Numbered from the stretch's first letter, positions 52,601 to 59,704 are shown. The stretch: 64,000 nt of DNA from Certhia americana (GCA_018697195.1 JAGMWU010000060.1:45869-109868), one strand, 5' to 3'. Notes: a model not told the origin generated them from the letters alone. Program-made: numbers and translations.

Positions 52601-54728
52601 CAACCCGCCCGTGTTCACCCGTGCCGAGTACCGTGCAGCGGTGAGTGAGGCTGCGCTGCCTGGCACAGAGCTGCTGCGTGTGGCAGCCCATGATGCCGAC
52701 TCAGGGCCACGTGGCCGCGTTCACTACACCATCAGCTCAGGTGACCAGCACGGGCTGTTCCAGCTTCATGAGAGCACAGGGGCCCTGAGCCTGGTGCGGC
52801 CACTGGATCGGGAGGCGCAGGCGCTGCACACGCTGGTGGTGCGGGCCACGGACACACCAGGTGGGCACTTTGCACTGGTCCCCGTGGCCATTGAGGTGAA
52901 GGACATCAATGACAACAAGCCGTACTTCCCAGTGGAAGTGCTGAGTGCCAGCATCCGGGAGAACTTGCCCCCTGGCACACTGGTCACCACGCTGCGTGCT
53001 GTCGATGCCGACACCGGCGCCTTTGGGGAGCTGCGGTACGTGGTGCTGGAGCAGGCTGTGGGGGACCCCACCACGGGGGATGGCCGGGATGCCTTTGCTG
53101 TCAATGGGAGCTCTGGGGAGCTGCGCTCCCGCCTCACCTTTGACTATGAGCGAGCCAAAGCCTTCCAGCTCCTGGTTCGAGCCACCGATGCTGGCAATGC
53201 CTCGGCCACTGTGACTGTGCGGGTGCTGGTGACAGGGGAAGATGAGTATGATCCCATCTTCCTGAGCCCCTCCTTCAATTTTGAGGTGCCTGAGGGCGCA
53301 CGCAAAGGGCAGAGCATTGGGCGAGTGCTGGCCACAGATGAAGATGAGGGGGCTGATGGTGTTGTGCTGTACACCCTGGCAAAGCCCTCACCATACTTTG
53401 CCATCAACCAGACCACGGGCTCCATCTACCTGCGTGTGGACAGCCAGCCCCAAGCCGGGGCTGGGCGTGCCAAGAGGGAGACCCGGGAGATGAGCCTGGA
53501 GGTGCAGGCACGCAGCCCCCTGCCTGCTTCCCGTGTGGCCTCTGCACAGGTCACCATTGATGTCACGCACACCTCCTTTGGCCTGGCACCTGACCTCAAC
53601 CTCCTGCTGGTGGCTGTGGCTGCCTCGCTGGGTGTCGTGGTGGTGCTGGCCGCCGTGGCCATCGTGCTGGCATTGGTGCGCTCCCGGCAGCGCCGGGGCC
53701 ACAAGAAGGCAGAGGGGGACGGGGCACTAGCCCGTGCACAGAGCGGGTCCTTGCAGAAGCTGGGCCGTGAGGAGCCAGCACTGCCTGGGGCTGAGCACAT
53801 CTACCATCAGGCACTGCCAGGGTATGGGACCGAGCCGGCGGGGCCCTACACGCGGGGTGGCTCACTGGACCCCTCACATTCCAGTGGCCGTGGCTCTGCT
53901 GAAGCCGCTGAGGACGATGAGATACGGATGATCAATGAGTACCCACGCGTGGCCAGCATCACAGCCTCCATGCAGGAGCACATCGCTGCCCGCGGCCCTG
54001 ACTCTGGCATCCAGCAGGATGCTGACCAGCTCTCTGATATCTCCTGCGAGCCAGCTGCTTTGGAGAGCTCCCAGTGGTTCAAGAGCAAGAAGGGCTCTGG
54101 GCTGCTGCTGCCGGGGCCACCCCTGCAGCTGTACCGTGAGGATGGGGGGGGCAGCGCCTTCCTGGGTGTCCGCTGTGGCCTCAGCGTCTCCTCACAGCCC
54201 CAGGACTACGCCTTCCCAGAGGATGGCAAGCCCTCCGTGGAGGGCTCGCTCACTGCCATTGTAGCCAGTGATGAGGAGCTCCGTGGCAGCTACAACTGGG
54301 ATTACCTGCTGAACTGGTGTCCCCAGTTCCAGCCACTGGCCAGCGTCTTCACGGAGATCGCCCGTCTCAAGGATGAGAGCTCACTGCGCAAGCCCTTCCC
54401 AGCCAAGCCCAAGGCAGAGCCCAAGCCCCGCATCGACCCCCCGCCCCTCATCACCTCGGTGGCCCATCCTGGTGCGAAGTCTGTGCCCCCCAAGCCACCA
54501 CCAGGCAGGACCTTCCCGCACCCATCTTCCCTGCGCCGCTCGCCCATCAGCCACGAGGGTTCCATTTCGTCCTCTGCCATGTCTCCCAGCTTCTCCCCGT
54601 CGCTGTCCCCGCTGGCCGCCCGCTCCCCTGTGGTCTCACCCTTCGGCATCTCACAGGGGCCATCCACCTCCACCATCAGCGCTGAGCACTCACTGGAGCC
54701 CCCTGAGGAGGCTGAGCTCAGGATTTAG
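17873..54728 (+). CDS. DCHS1: DCHS1, protocadherin-16 / dachsous cadherin-related 1 (20 coding exons)
   Basis: A giant atypical cadherin that binds FAT4 on neighbouring cells and acts in planar cell polarity and Hippo-linked growth control (family knowledge). The spliced frame is 3266 residues against 3298 in human DCHS1, with no stop or frameshift. Order: signal peptide (residues 1 to about 27), 27 cadherin repeats with LDRE and DxNDN calcium motifs, a membrane helix at about 2890-2917, then a tail of about 350 residues. The tail contains [12 protein letters not shown] near residue 3123, resembling the catenin-binding segment of classical cadherins. Start chosen at 17873 (gccATGg). A second ATG at 17882 would remove three residues. 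All introns have GT/AG ends. Repeat linkers after EC7, EC12 and EC19 lack DxNDN. An RAKR furin-like site lies at 2847-2850. Confidence 0.97.
20105..20127. other. 23-bp near-perfect A/T-rich palindrome
   Basis: Arms cattagcat (20105-20113) and atgctaatg (20119-20127) are exact reverse complements with a 5-bp centre, taatt. Each arm carries ATGCTAAT, close to the octamer ATGCAAAT, and the centre contains the homeodomain core TAATTA. A regulatory role is only inference. Confidence 0.6.
21003..21058 (+). repeat. GGATATTTGG minisatellite
   Basis: About five diverged copies of a 9-11 bp unit (ggatatttg/ggttatttg/ggaatattt) in intron 2. Confidence 0.8.
24245..24625 (-). repeat. CR1 LINE 3' end, antisense
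   Basis: The plus strand reads the complement of a CR1 3' end: GGTGGGAAGGGACCTTAAAG, CCATGGGCAGGGACACCTCC and GGCACCCTGTGCCAGGGCCT in order. This version is common in passerine CR1 subfamilies. The subfamily cannot be fixed by eye. Confidence 0.93.
25312..25465 (-). repeat. short CR1 LINE 3' end, antisense
   Basis: Complement of the last about 150 bp of CR1: GGGAAGGGACCTTAAAGCCC, then GGTTGCTCCAAGCCCCATCC. Confidence 0.92.
26718..28290 (-). repeat. long CR1 LINE, antisense, with RT remnants
   Basis: Runs from the CR1 3' end (cacagaatggttgagtttgg) back through most of the RT domain. Minus-strand translation gives [14 protein letters not shown] and FADDPKLGG near 27500 and [19 protein letters not shown] near 27900. 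Farther upstream there is a degenerate [16 protein letters not shown]. Several stops and frameshifts are present. It is the longest CR1 copy in the window. Confidence 0.92.
28440..29330 (-). repeat. second CR1 LINE ORF2 fragment, antisense
   Basis: The minus strand encodes [12 protein letters not shown] (the RT motif normally LDFSKAFDTVSH) near 28700 and [12 protein letters not shown] near 28960, an earlier part of RT. The 3' part is missing and the copy lies directly behind the previous one in the same orientation. Confidence 0.8.
29385..29795 (-). repeat. CR1 LINE 3' end, antisense
   Basis: Complement of a well-preserved CR1 3' terminus: GGGTTGGAAGGGACCTTAAA, CCATGGGCAGGGACACCTTC and GGCACCCTGTGCCAGGGCCT, ending with CTTCTCCAGGCTGAACAATC. 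Less mutated than the two copies upstream, so probably younger. Confidence 0.94.
30530..30740 (-). repeat. possible ancient retroposon fragment
   Basis: The stretch with CCATGCTTGGTTTAAAAATT followed by a segment about a poor-quality gtggtgaactcaccgcaggcc resembles an old L3/CR1-like family seen in reptiles and birds. Assignment is by memory of the consensus and weak. Confidence 0.4.
31778..32032 (+). repeat. 46-bp minisatellite with assembly gap
   Basis: About six copies of a 46-bp unit beginning gtgggtacagggctgtgtc and ending ccagggt. Early units carry tgacagacacacacc, later ones tggcagaggcacacc. Ten N at 31943-31952 fall inside one unit, so the copy number is unreliable. Confidence 0.95.
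31943..31952. other. assembly gap (10 N)
   Basis: Ten undetermined bases inside the 46-bp minisatellite. The fixed round length suggests a placeholder, not a measured gap. Confidence 0.98.
33302..33490 (+). CDS. DCHS1: DCHS1 exon 3: EC6 core
   Basis: Acceptor ccctcccacag, donor ggg|gtgagt. Residues 585-647, phase 0 at both ends. Contains [18 protein letters not shown] and [19 protein letters not shown], the DxDxG and LDRE-type calcium motifs of EC6. Confidence 0.95.
33589..33820 (+). CDS. DCHS1: DCHS1 exon 4: end of EC6, start of EC7
   Basis: Acceptor cttttcag, donor gacacag|gtgaga. Residues 648-724, phase 0 to phase 1. Carries the EC6/EC7 linker [11 protein letters not shown] and the EC7 motif [10 protein letters not shown]. 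The upstream intron is only 98 bp. Confidence 0.95.
33821..34835 (+). other. DCHS1: DCHS1 intron 4
   Basis: About 1 kb from gtgaga to ttcctcag. The only notable content is a short telomere-like (TTAGGG)5 tract. The rest is pyrimidine-rich unique DNA. Confidence 0.85.
33985..34014 (+). repeat. interstitial telomeric repeat (TTAGGG)5
   Basis: Five perfect TTAGGG units at 33985-34014, followed by ttaatagggttaaccc, which looks like a degenerate continuation. Lies in intron 4 of DCHS1. Confidence 0.97.
34836..35072 (+). CDS. DCHS1: DCHS1 exon 5: end of EC7, start of EC8
   Basis: Acceptor cttcctcag, donor ccaccag|gtatgg. Residues 725-803, phase 1 to 1. EC7 ends [15 protein letters not shown], so the usual DxNDN linker is absent. 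EC8 starts with [13 protein letters not shown]. Confidence 0.94.
35371..36390 (+). CDS. DCHS1: DCHS1 exon 6: EC8-EC11
   Basis: Acceptor ttgcccacag, donor cagacag|gtgaga. Residues 804-1143, phase 1 to 1. Encodes the rest of EC8 (ends [11 protein letters not shown]), EC9 (ends [11 protein letters not shown]), EC10 (ends [11 protein letters not shown]) and the first half of EC11 ([20 protein letters not shown]). Confidence 0.96.
36615..36765 (+). repeat. CR1 LINE 3' end, sense, in intron 6
   Basis: GATAGGGCTTGGAGCAACTT, GAGTCCCTGCCCATGGCAGC and GAAGGTCCCTTCCAACCCAA in order, ending gggattct only about 5 bp before the intron 6 acceptor. The CR1 end therefore lies next to, and may supply part of, the polypyrimidine tract ttctccctcacag. 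Confidence 0.92.
36770..36957 (+). CDS. DCHS1: DCHS1 exon 7: EC11 end, EC12 start
   Basis: Acceptor tccctcacag, donor gtgcag|gtaggg. Residues 1144-1206, phase 1 to 0. Contains [19 protein letters not shown] and the linker [10 protein letters not shown]. Confidence 0.95.
38790..39110 (+). repeat. old CR1-like fragment, sense
   Basis: CAGGTTTAAAATAAACACAG, CACTTCTTCATGCAGAATGT and GATGAATTCATGGAAAGAAA occur in the order of the 3' part of an old CR1 family. Strongly diverged. Assignment by eye. Confidence 0.55.
39595..39990 (-). repeat. old CR1-like fragment, antisense
   Basis: The plus strand reads CACTGCTGTGAAAGGCTGTT and then a tract similar to the complement of an old CR1 3' region. Low-identity relic with approximate limits. 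Confidence 0.4.
40985..41081 (+). CDS. DCHS1: DCHS1 exon 8: EC12 first part
   Basis: Acceptor catgctgcag, donor ctgacag|gtatga. Residues 1207-1238, phase 0 to 1. Encodes [20 protein letters not shown], the EC12 ExG and AxDPD region. At 97 nt it is the shortest DCHS1 coding exon. Confidence 0.94.
41242..41399 (+). CDS. DCHS1: DCHS1 exon 9: EC12 second part
   Basis: Acceptor ctctctgcag, donor gtccag|gtaccc. Residues 1239-1291, phase 1 to 0. Contains [20 protein letters not shown], where the usual LDRE is RRPDR, and [14 protein letters not shown]. The frame runs into VRVQ|VLPSSR, so no DxNDN linker is present. Confidence 0.93.
41400..42966 (+). other. DCHS1: DCHS1 intron 9 (1.6 kb)
   Basis: Unique pyrimidine-rich DNA from gtaccc to ctcctcacag. 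The ORF at 42264-42743 overlaps no recognisable domain and has no splice context. Confidence 0.8.
42967..43801 (+). CDS. DCHS1: DCHS1 exon 10: EC13, EC14, start of EC15
   Basis: Acceptor tcctcacag, donor cagcactg|gtgagg. Residues 1292-1569, phase 0 to 1. EC13 ends [11 protein letters not shown] and EC14 ends [13 protein letters not shown]15 begins [21 protein letters not shown]+C is high in this exon. Confidence 0.96.
44082..44321 (+). CDS. DCHS1: DCHS1 exon 11: end of EC15, start of EC16
   Basis: Acceptor gtgtccacag, donor gatctgg|gtgagg. Residues 1570-1649, phase 1 to 1. Linker [12 protein letters not shown]16 motif LATDRDLG. Confidence 0.95.
44746..44871 (+). CDS. DCHS1: DCHS1 exon 12: EC16 middle
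   Basis: Acceptor tccccccag, donor ctgacag|gtaggc. Residues 1650-1691, phase 1 to 1. Contains [20 protein letters not shown] and [13 protein letters not shown]. Confidence 0.94.
45137..45346 (+). CDS. DCHS1: DCHS1 exon 13: end of EC16, start of EC17
   Basis: Acceptor gtgtcctgcag, donor ctggcag|gtgaga. Residues 1692-1761, phase 1 to 1. [10 protein letters not shown], linker [13 protein letters not shown]17 motif [10 protein letters not shown]. Confidence 0.95.
45856..46719 (+). CDS. DCHS1: DCHS1 exon 14: EC17 end, EC18, EC19, EC20 start
   Basis: Acceptor ctcttgtag, donor gccccag|gtaccc. Residues 1762-2049, phase 1 to 1. EC17 ends [10 protein letters not shown] and EC18 ends [13 protein letters not shown]19 has AEDRDAGAN but no LDRE and ends [12 protein letters not shown] without DxNDN. 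EC20 starts [10 protein letters not shown]. Confidence 0.96.
47169..47282 (+). CDS. DCHS1: DCHS1 exon 15: EC20 middle
   Basis: Acceptor cactctcccag, donor agctcag|gtacag. Residues 2050-2087, phase 1 to 1. Encodes [20 protein letters not shown]. The DxDxG calcium motif expected here is not present, so EC20 looks degenerate. Confidence 0.92.
47645..47815 (+). repeat. CR1 LINE 3' end, sense
   Basis: TGAGGCTCTGGCACAGGTTG, then CCATCCCTGGAAGTGTCCAA, then GAGAGCTTGGAGCAACCTGG follow the CR1 3' region in sense orientation. Confidence 0.93.
48231..48572 (+). repeat. (TGGA)n tetranucleotide array with assembly gap
   Basis: About 330 bp of tggatgga, at first interrupted by gatgatggatgatgg variants and later pure, with ten N at 48401-48410. 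It yields artificial (DGWM) and (IHPS) ORFs on the two strands. True length unknown. Confidence 0.98.
48401..48410. other. assembly gap (10 N)
   Basis: Ten undetermined bases within the pure TGGA array. As with the gap at 31.9 kb, the repeat explains why assembly stopped. Confidence 0.98.
48618..48829 (+). CDS. DCHS1: DCHS1 exon 16: end of EC20, start of EC21
   Basis: Acceptor ccgtcccag, donor atccag|gtatgt. Residues 2088-2158, phase 1 to 0. Contains [19 protein letters not shown], linker [11 protein letters not shown], and EC21 start [14 protein letters not shown]. The weak LDRE equivalent (LDFEAS) again marks EC20 as atypical. Confidence 0.94.
48971..49125 (+). CDS. DCHS1: DCHS1 exon 17: EC21 middle
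   Basis: Acceptor ggctttgcag, donor gacccg|gtgagt. Residues 2159-2209, phase 0 to 2. Contains [18 protein letters not shown] and [10 protein letters not shown]. Confidence 0.94.
49126..50333 (+). other. DCHS1: DCHS1 intron 17 (1.2 kb)
   Basis: Unique C-rich DNA with one short CR1 3' end (49999-50140). No exon is supported. Confidence 0.85.
49999..50140 (-). repeat. CR1 LINE 3' end, antisense
   Basis: The plus strand reads AATCATGGAATCACTGAGGT, GTTGGAAAAGATATCTGAGA and TTGAGTCCAACCTGTGACCG, the complement of a CR1 3' terminus. Confidence 0.9.
50334..50464 (+). CDS. DCHS1: DCHS1 exon 18: end of EC21, start of EC22
   Basis: Acceptor ctgcccacag, donor cctgaga|gtgagt. Residues 2210-2253, phase 2 to 1. 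[19 protein letters not shown], linker [10 protein letters not shown]. Confidence 0.94.
50920..51206 (+). CDS. DCHS1: DCHS1 exon 19: EC22 and start of EC23
   Basis: Acceptor tccccacag, donor tatcag|gtacat. Residues 2254-2349, phase 1 to 0. Contains [38 protein letters not shown] and the linker [11 protein letters not shown]. Confidence 0.95.
51207..51786 (+). other. DCHS1: DCHS1 intron 19
   Basis: 580 bp of unique DNA between gtacat and cctcttccag. I see no repeat or exon. Confidence 0.85.
51787..51925 (+). CDS. DCHS1: DCHS1 exon 20: EC23 first half
   Basis: Acceptor cctcttccag, donor agcaatg|gtgcgt. Residues 2350-2395, phase 0 to 1. Contains [20 protein letters not shown] and [12 protein letters not shown]. 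Confidence 0.95.
52114..54728 (+). CDS. DCHS1: DCHS1 exon 21: EC23 end to EC27, membrane helix, cytoplasmic tail
   Basis: Acceptor gtgctccacag. Residues 2396-3266, TAG at 54726-54728. Linkers [32 protein letters not shown] and the altered [15 protein letters not shown] (furin-type) at residues 2847-2850 lies about 40 residues before the membrane helix [21 protein letters not shown] basic stop-transfer SRQRRGHKK follows. The tail carries Ser/Pro-rich stretches and [12 protein letters not shown]. The last residues are EEAELRI. One last exon holding the whole tail matches the human gene. Confidence 0.97.
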
Positions 54729-57115
54729 AACTGGGCCCCTGGACTCCTCTGCCCCAGCCCACAGCCATGGGGCCGAAGTGGGGCCCTGCCCAGGGCTGCT
54801 AAAATGGGCACTCATCCTGCTCCCAGCGCTGTGCCTGGCCTGGGCCCCCAGGGACTGCGGGTGCCCTTGGGGGCTGTGGCTCCTGTCGCCCCCACAGCTT
54901 GGCAGTGCCCTGTGCTGGCTGGTGCCCTATGGACTGCTGACCCCAGTGCTGGCACCCCGGGGTGATGGTCCACGTGCTGCTTGTGGTGGCTCGGGTTGGT
55001 GCTGGGCAGGATGGTGCTTCACGGTACTTGGTGCTCCGGGAGTGGCTGGGAGCTGAGGGGTGCTGGGCCAGGGGCTGCAGGCCCAGACCCTGCCCTACCC
55101 AGCTCCAGGGGCCATGCAGCAGCCTGGGTGCAGGAGAATCCTGAGCCCTCCCTAGGGACCCTACGAGCTCCCAGAGCAGGGGGACAATGCCCCACAGCTG
55201 GGGGTGATGTCCCACGGCAAGGCACGATGCGCCAGGGCACAGATGCTGTCTGCAGGCATGAACCTGTCCCCTGGCCAGGAGGGGACACTCGCTGGGCTGG
55301 CTGCAGCAGAAAGCAGCAGTGCCCACATCTTGATGCCTGTCCGTGGCTGGGTGGGGACAGGAGAGCCTTTGAGGACCTTTCACTACCCACTGCTGCAGGT
55401 GACATATCCAGGGAATGTCTTGCCCAGAGCTTCAGGATGGCTCCTGCGGTCCTGGGAGGGAGGTGCCTGCCATGCTCAGCATAGGAACCCTGTTCCTGGG
55501 ACCAGGTACCTCTCTGGGCAGGGGTTCCAGGCAGGGACAGTGCTCAGGCACAGGCAGCACAATGGGGCTGGCAGAGCTGTGTGAGAGCTGACAGGAACAG
55601 CCCAGCCTCAGCAGCTGTGGTGATAGCTGCTGTGACCTGCACCCACCTCAGACCCAGCAGGCTGCCTGCAGCTGCAGGGGCACAGGTGGGAGATGCTGCC
55701 CCAAAAATCCACATCACCCAGCATATTCTCTTACAGCCACAGTGGGGACACTGGGCACCTAGCCTTCCCTGGGGCCCTGTCGCAGGACTGTTCCCCAGGA
55801 CTGTCTGGGCCACCTCCAGAACATGGTCAAGGTGTCAGAACTCCCTGCCCCTGGCCCCAGCCCCTGTGGGGGCTGCTCTGCACCCCCATTATGCATGTTG
55901 TGAGACCGGCCAGAGCCCCTGCAGTGGGGCCGGTCCCCATCTCCTCCCAGCACTGTGCACGGCAGTCACACAGGCAGTGTCACACTCGCACCACGCTTTG
56001 CCCCCACCCCAGCTCCCCCTGGGCCCGCCGTGCCCTCCGGTAGCAGCCACGCACCACGGGCCCTGGGAGCATGGCCTTGGGTGCTGCCACTGTAGCTCTG
56101 GTGCTCCTGAAGGCTGATTCCCACACGGCCATGGGTGCAGAGCGAGGGCTGGAACAGCATGGGGTGCCCCACAGCAGCCCTGAATGCCCAGTCTGGTCAT
56201 GAGTGTGTTTGGGGGTCAGGGAGGATGCCCCTTGCCTGAGCAGGGCTGTGGGGAAGCTCCTTCCCATCACACTTTCCCCAGCACCTCTGCAGTGTGGCTG
56301 CAGCCCCAGCCCCAAAGGTGTTGTCACAGCAGACAAAGGCATCACTTCTTCCCGTCCCCCCCTTTTCCCAAGAAGAACCATCTGTGGCTGCAGCTCCATC
56401 TGTCATAGTCAGCCCCGCATCCCCCTTGTGCCATGGGGTCCCCGGCACATGCCAGTGGGTCCCAGGTGCTGTCCTAGGCACAGGGGAAAGGGATCTGCAA
56501 CAGTGACAGGGGCACCAAAGGGCCATCCCCACTCTGCCGGGGACACACAAGGGCCTGAGGTGCCTGGGAGGGGGAGACAGTTCTGCCTTGGCACAGGGAC
56601 AGCCCACGGAAGCTCTTGGGGTGGGCAGCCCCATCCCCTCTCTGTCCTGCTCACAAGCACTGTGGGGATACATTGTTCTCCCCAGGGCCTCTGGGGGTAC
56701 TCTGGGGGGTGCCCTGTGTCCTCCCAGCCCTGTGGGGGTACTCCAGGGCTACCCAGTGCCCCCCAGTCCCATGCTGGGTTGCCCCATGCCCCCTGGCCCT
56801 GTGCTGCCCAGGCTGCCCACACAGCCCAGCTCCACTGCACATATGGGATGGGGACACAGATGGGTCACCCTGCACGCCACAGGAAGGGTCAGACACATGC
56901 ACCCTGCTTTGGGCTGGGGTCACTGAGCCCCCAGTTATTTATTTTTACACATTGTACTACAATTCCTGTTTTTACTCGTTTGTACCTTTTGTATTGTGTC
57001 TCGTGGAGCTGCATGTACCAGCGCTGCCCACGGCCGCGCAGGGGCCACCCGGTGCAGCCTGAACCCAAGTGCCAACGTCTCAAAAAATGCCTTAATAAAC
57101 CACACGTTTGTACAG
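54729..57115 (+). other. DCHS1: DCHS1 3'UTR
   Basis: About 2.4 kb after the stop codon. Mostly C-rich, then A/T-rich from 56930 (tatttatttttacacattgt), ending shortly after the AATAAA at 57094-57099. ORFs inside have no recognisable features. Confidence 0.85.
57094..57099 (+). terminator. DCHS1: DCHS1 polyadenylation signal AATAAA
   Basis: Canonical AATAAA, followed within 15 nt by cacacgtttgtaca, where cleavage and a GU-rich element would be expected. It is the first AATAAA on the + strand after the stop codon that sits in an A/T-rich context. Confidence 0.85.
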
Positions 57116-58870
57116 ACACAGCCTCATCCCTGCTGCCGTGGGCACTTGCCAGGCTGGCACTGTTCCCATAGTGGGACTGATGGGGACAGGGGGGATACTG
57201 GGCCTGCACCACGGCAGGCTCAGGTGGGCCTGGACAGACTCTGGCACCCACATCCGTGGCTGCATCCTGCCAAGGATCCTCTCATCCCACCAAGGATCCT
57301 CTCTTCCCCTGAGAGGCCAGCGAAGCTGCAGCAGGACCACGGCACTGGGGCTGTCCTGCAGCGAGGCTGAGTATGTTTCCATACAGACATACGTGCAGAC
57401 ACAGCTGTGAAGGACGTGTCACAGCTGTGCACAGCTGTCCCATGTGCCACAGGCAACCCCATCCCATCCCACTTCCCTCGCTCTCCTGAGGGCTGTGGGC
57501 AGGGCTGTGCTGGGACCCAGAGCTGCAGCAGCCTCACCTGGGCACGCTGTCTGCCCAACAGGTACCTCACATTCCCAGGATCCCAACTGAGGACACCTGG
57601 ACATACAAGTTCCCCAAGCCACGGCCTCATCACAGCCACCAGCACACACAGACATGCACTGGGGATCCCAGTGCTCTGGTGATCCCACCAGTCTGAGGCC
57701 AGTACCTTTGGCTCTGCTTATCCACAGACATACACACAGGGCTCTTTGCTGATCTCCAAACACTGTGACTTGATGCCACATGTGCCCCCCTCACCAAGCA
57801 GTGCCCCCCCAACCCCAGGAAATCATTACAGAGTTTGGGAATCAGGAGTGGCTGTGCAGCTGTGGCCAGACCCGTGCAGTGACCATCAACCACCTTCATA
57901 CAATCAGTCACTGCCATCCTGCCTTCCTGGCTTTTCCAATTTTTGTTACTCCCCAAACCAACCTGTTTACTCCCTGTCCTCAGCTCTCAGATTCCAATGC
58001 CCCAGTGGGTTGGAATCTGAGTCCTGCACAGCCCCAGCGTGTTTTGCACAGCCCCACGGGGCATGGCCAGGCCTGCTGGCAGCACTGCAGCACCAGGGGA
58101 GCAGCTCCCGTGCCCTGCTCTGACAGGGCTCCTCACACTGCAGGGGTAAGCCAGCACAGCTGGGGCAGGGAGGGGGAAAGGGCCACCATGGTGTTCCTGG
58201 GGTCCCTTCAGCTCCTTCCTCCCCAACCCAACCCCTTCCAGTTCCGTGCTGGGGCACAGTGGGCACGCTGGGGCACAGTGGGCACGAGGGTGTCCTCCTC
58301 TGGTGTTCTGGCCTCGGGAAAATCCAACTGCCCACAGCGGGGACTCGCATCACCCCACCTGCGGGAGCAGCAGTGACCGTGCCCAGACGAGCAGGGCTCC
58401 AGCCAGGGCACCCTGAGGCTCCCTGAGCTCCCAGGCACCAGACCAGCAGCAGATGCTCGTTAACACGATTAGCTCTGTCCGGCCACCTTAATCCCGGCCG
58501 TCCAGACAGATCCAGGACATCATCCCCTGCAAATCCCATCCCAATTAAAGAGTCCATCCCCAAACTGGACATGGGGCGTGCAGCCCCAACAGCACCCCAG
58601 CCTGTGGCTAGGGCCAGGGTGGCCGGGAGGAGGCCAAGGCTGCCAGGCCAGGGCAGCTGGTGGGGCTGGAGCAGGGGGAGCAGGAACAGACACCTCTGGC
58701 ATGGCTCCAGGGCGGGGGATGCAGCAGCCAGGGCCAGGCAGGTGGTTTTCCTATTGCCTGTCTCTTCCTGGCCTGGACTCTGCTCTGCAGAAGCAAGAAA
58801 ACAGCTGGGAACTGCTGGAGCCCTGGAATGTGCCTTGTGACTGGGCTTGTCACTGAAACTGCAGGAAAAC
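57116..58870. other. DCHS1-TPP1 intergenic spacer
   Basis: C-rich unique DNA containing a 19-bp direct duplication near 58249-58286 (ctggggcacagtgggcacg twice). I see no exon, CR1 copy or RNA gene. Confidence 0.75.
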
Positions 58871-59225
58871 AAAAAAACTCTTAACAATTTAATGTTAGAG
58901 AATCAAGGCATTACTTTATTCTGGCCAGGATTTTGTTCTGGTCACAATGTGCAACAGCAATCGTTTCATCCACACGTGTTGTGCAGGGAAAATCAGTCCA
59001 TGACACATGAATTGTACTAGATTTTTCACATTTTACACAGTCAAAACACACAGAAATTCATTGGTTCAGTGTTCATTGGTCCCAAGTTGCGCAGTTAGTA
59101 TTTGGTTTCCTATGCGGGGGGGGTGATGTTTGTAGTTGTTTGCAGTTCGTTAATGGTCGTTAATGGTTGTTATCTTTTTTTTCTTTTTTTCTTTGTTTTT
59201 TGTTTTTTTTTTTTTCCTGGTCTTA
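58871..59225 (-). other. A/T-rich block resembling a minus-strand 3' end
   Basis: A sharp A/T-rich island between GC-rich flanks. On the minus strand it carries AATAAA (complement of 58912-58917) and, farther upstream, an A-rich tract complementary to the T-run at 59167-59217. The minus-strand text looks like a vertebrate 3'UTR, but I recognise no gene. It could be the end of an unannotated antisense transcript or simply unique A/T-rich DNA. Confidence 0.35.
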
Positions 59226-59603
59226 TCTTTGTGTAAATTCCCGCGCTACTGCAGTTAGGCCCCGTATGGACCGGACCACGGACCCCGGCCCTGCTCGGAG
59301 CCCGGGCCCCCTCGCAGCCCGGGATCCCGACACGGGCGCTCGGCCGAACCCCCTGGCGGAGCCATCCCGGCGGGAACATGTCCGCACGGCGCCGGGAGCC
59401 GCCCGAGAGGGGCGGGAACAGAGGGCGGGGGCGGCCGGTGCCGAGTCCGAGCCGCCTCCCGGGCCGCCAGCGAGCAGGGACTCCCCGCTGGAACCGTGCC
59501 CGAGCCCCGCCCCCCGCAGTGGGGATTATCCCGGTATCCCGGTATCCCGGTATCCCGGCGGTCCCGGAGCTGTGGGACCGGGTCCCGGCCCCTCCCCGTG
59601 CAC

Positions 59604-59675
59604 CACGTGACCTCTGGTCACGTGCCCGCTGTTTTGGTGTCCCCACGTGGTGGCAGTCACGCGCTCGCACACGTG
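59604..59675 (+). promoter_or_regulatory. TPP1: four CACGTG E-boxes (CLEAR-like) upstream of TPP1
   Basis: CACGTG occurs at 59604-59609, 59619-59624, 59644-59649 and 59670-59675. Two have the flank of the CLEAR consensus GTCACGTGAC: caCACGTGACC at the fourth and ggTCACGTGCC at the second. TFEB and TFE3 bind such boxes in lysosomal gene promoters, and TPP1 is a known member of that network. The sites lie 19-90 bp upstream of the ATG. Confidence 0.8.
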
Positions 59676-59693
59676 ACCGGGCGGCGCGGCGGC

Positions 59694-59704
59694 ATGGCGC
59701 GGGG
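59694..59704 (+). CDS. TPP1: TPP1 exon 1 (coding part, 11 nt)
   Basis: ATG GCG CGG GG followed by donor gtaatg at 59705. Read straight on, it would stop at once (MARG then TAA). Spliced in phase 2 to 60089 it gives MARGCWRIPAVLALCAAAWS, a good signal peptide start. Splicing is therefore required and the phase fits. Confidence 0.8.

Noticed and set aside
59170..59670. 166-residue minus-strand ORF ending in a Lys-rich tail
   Set aside because: Its GC-rich part is CpG-island shadow and its Lys tail is the T-run at 59167-59217 read backwards.
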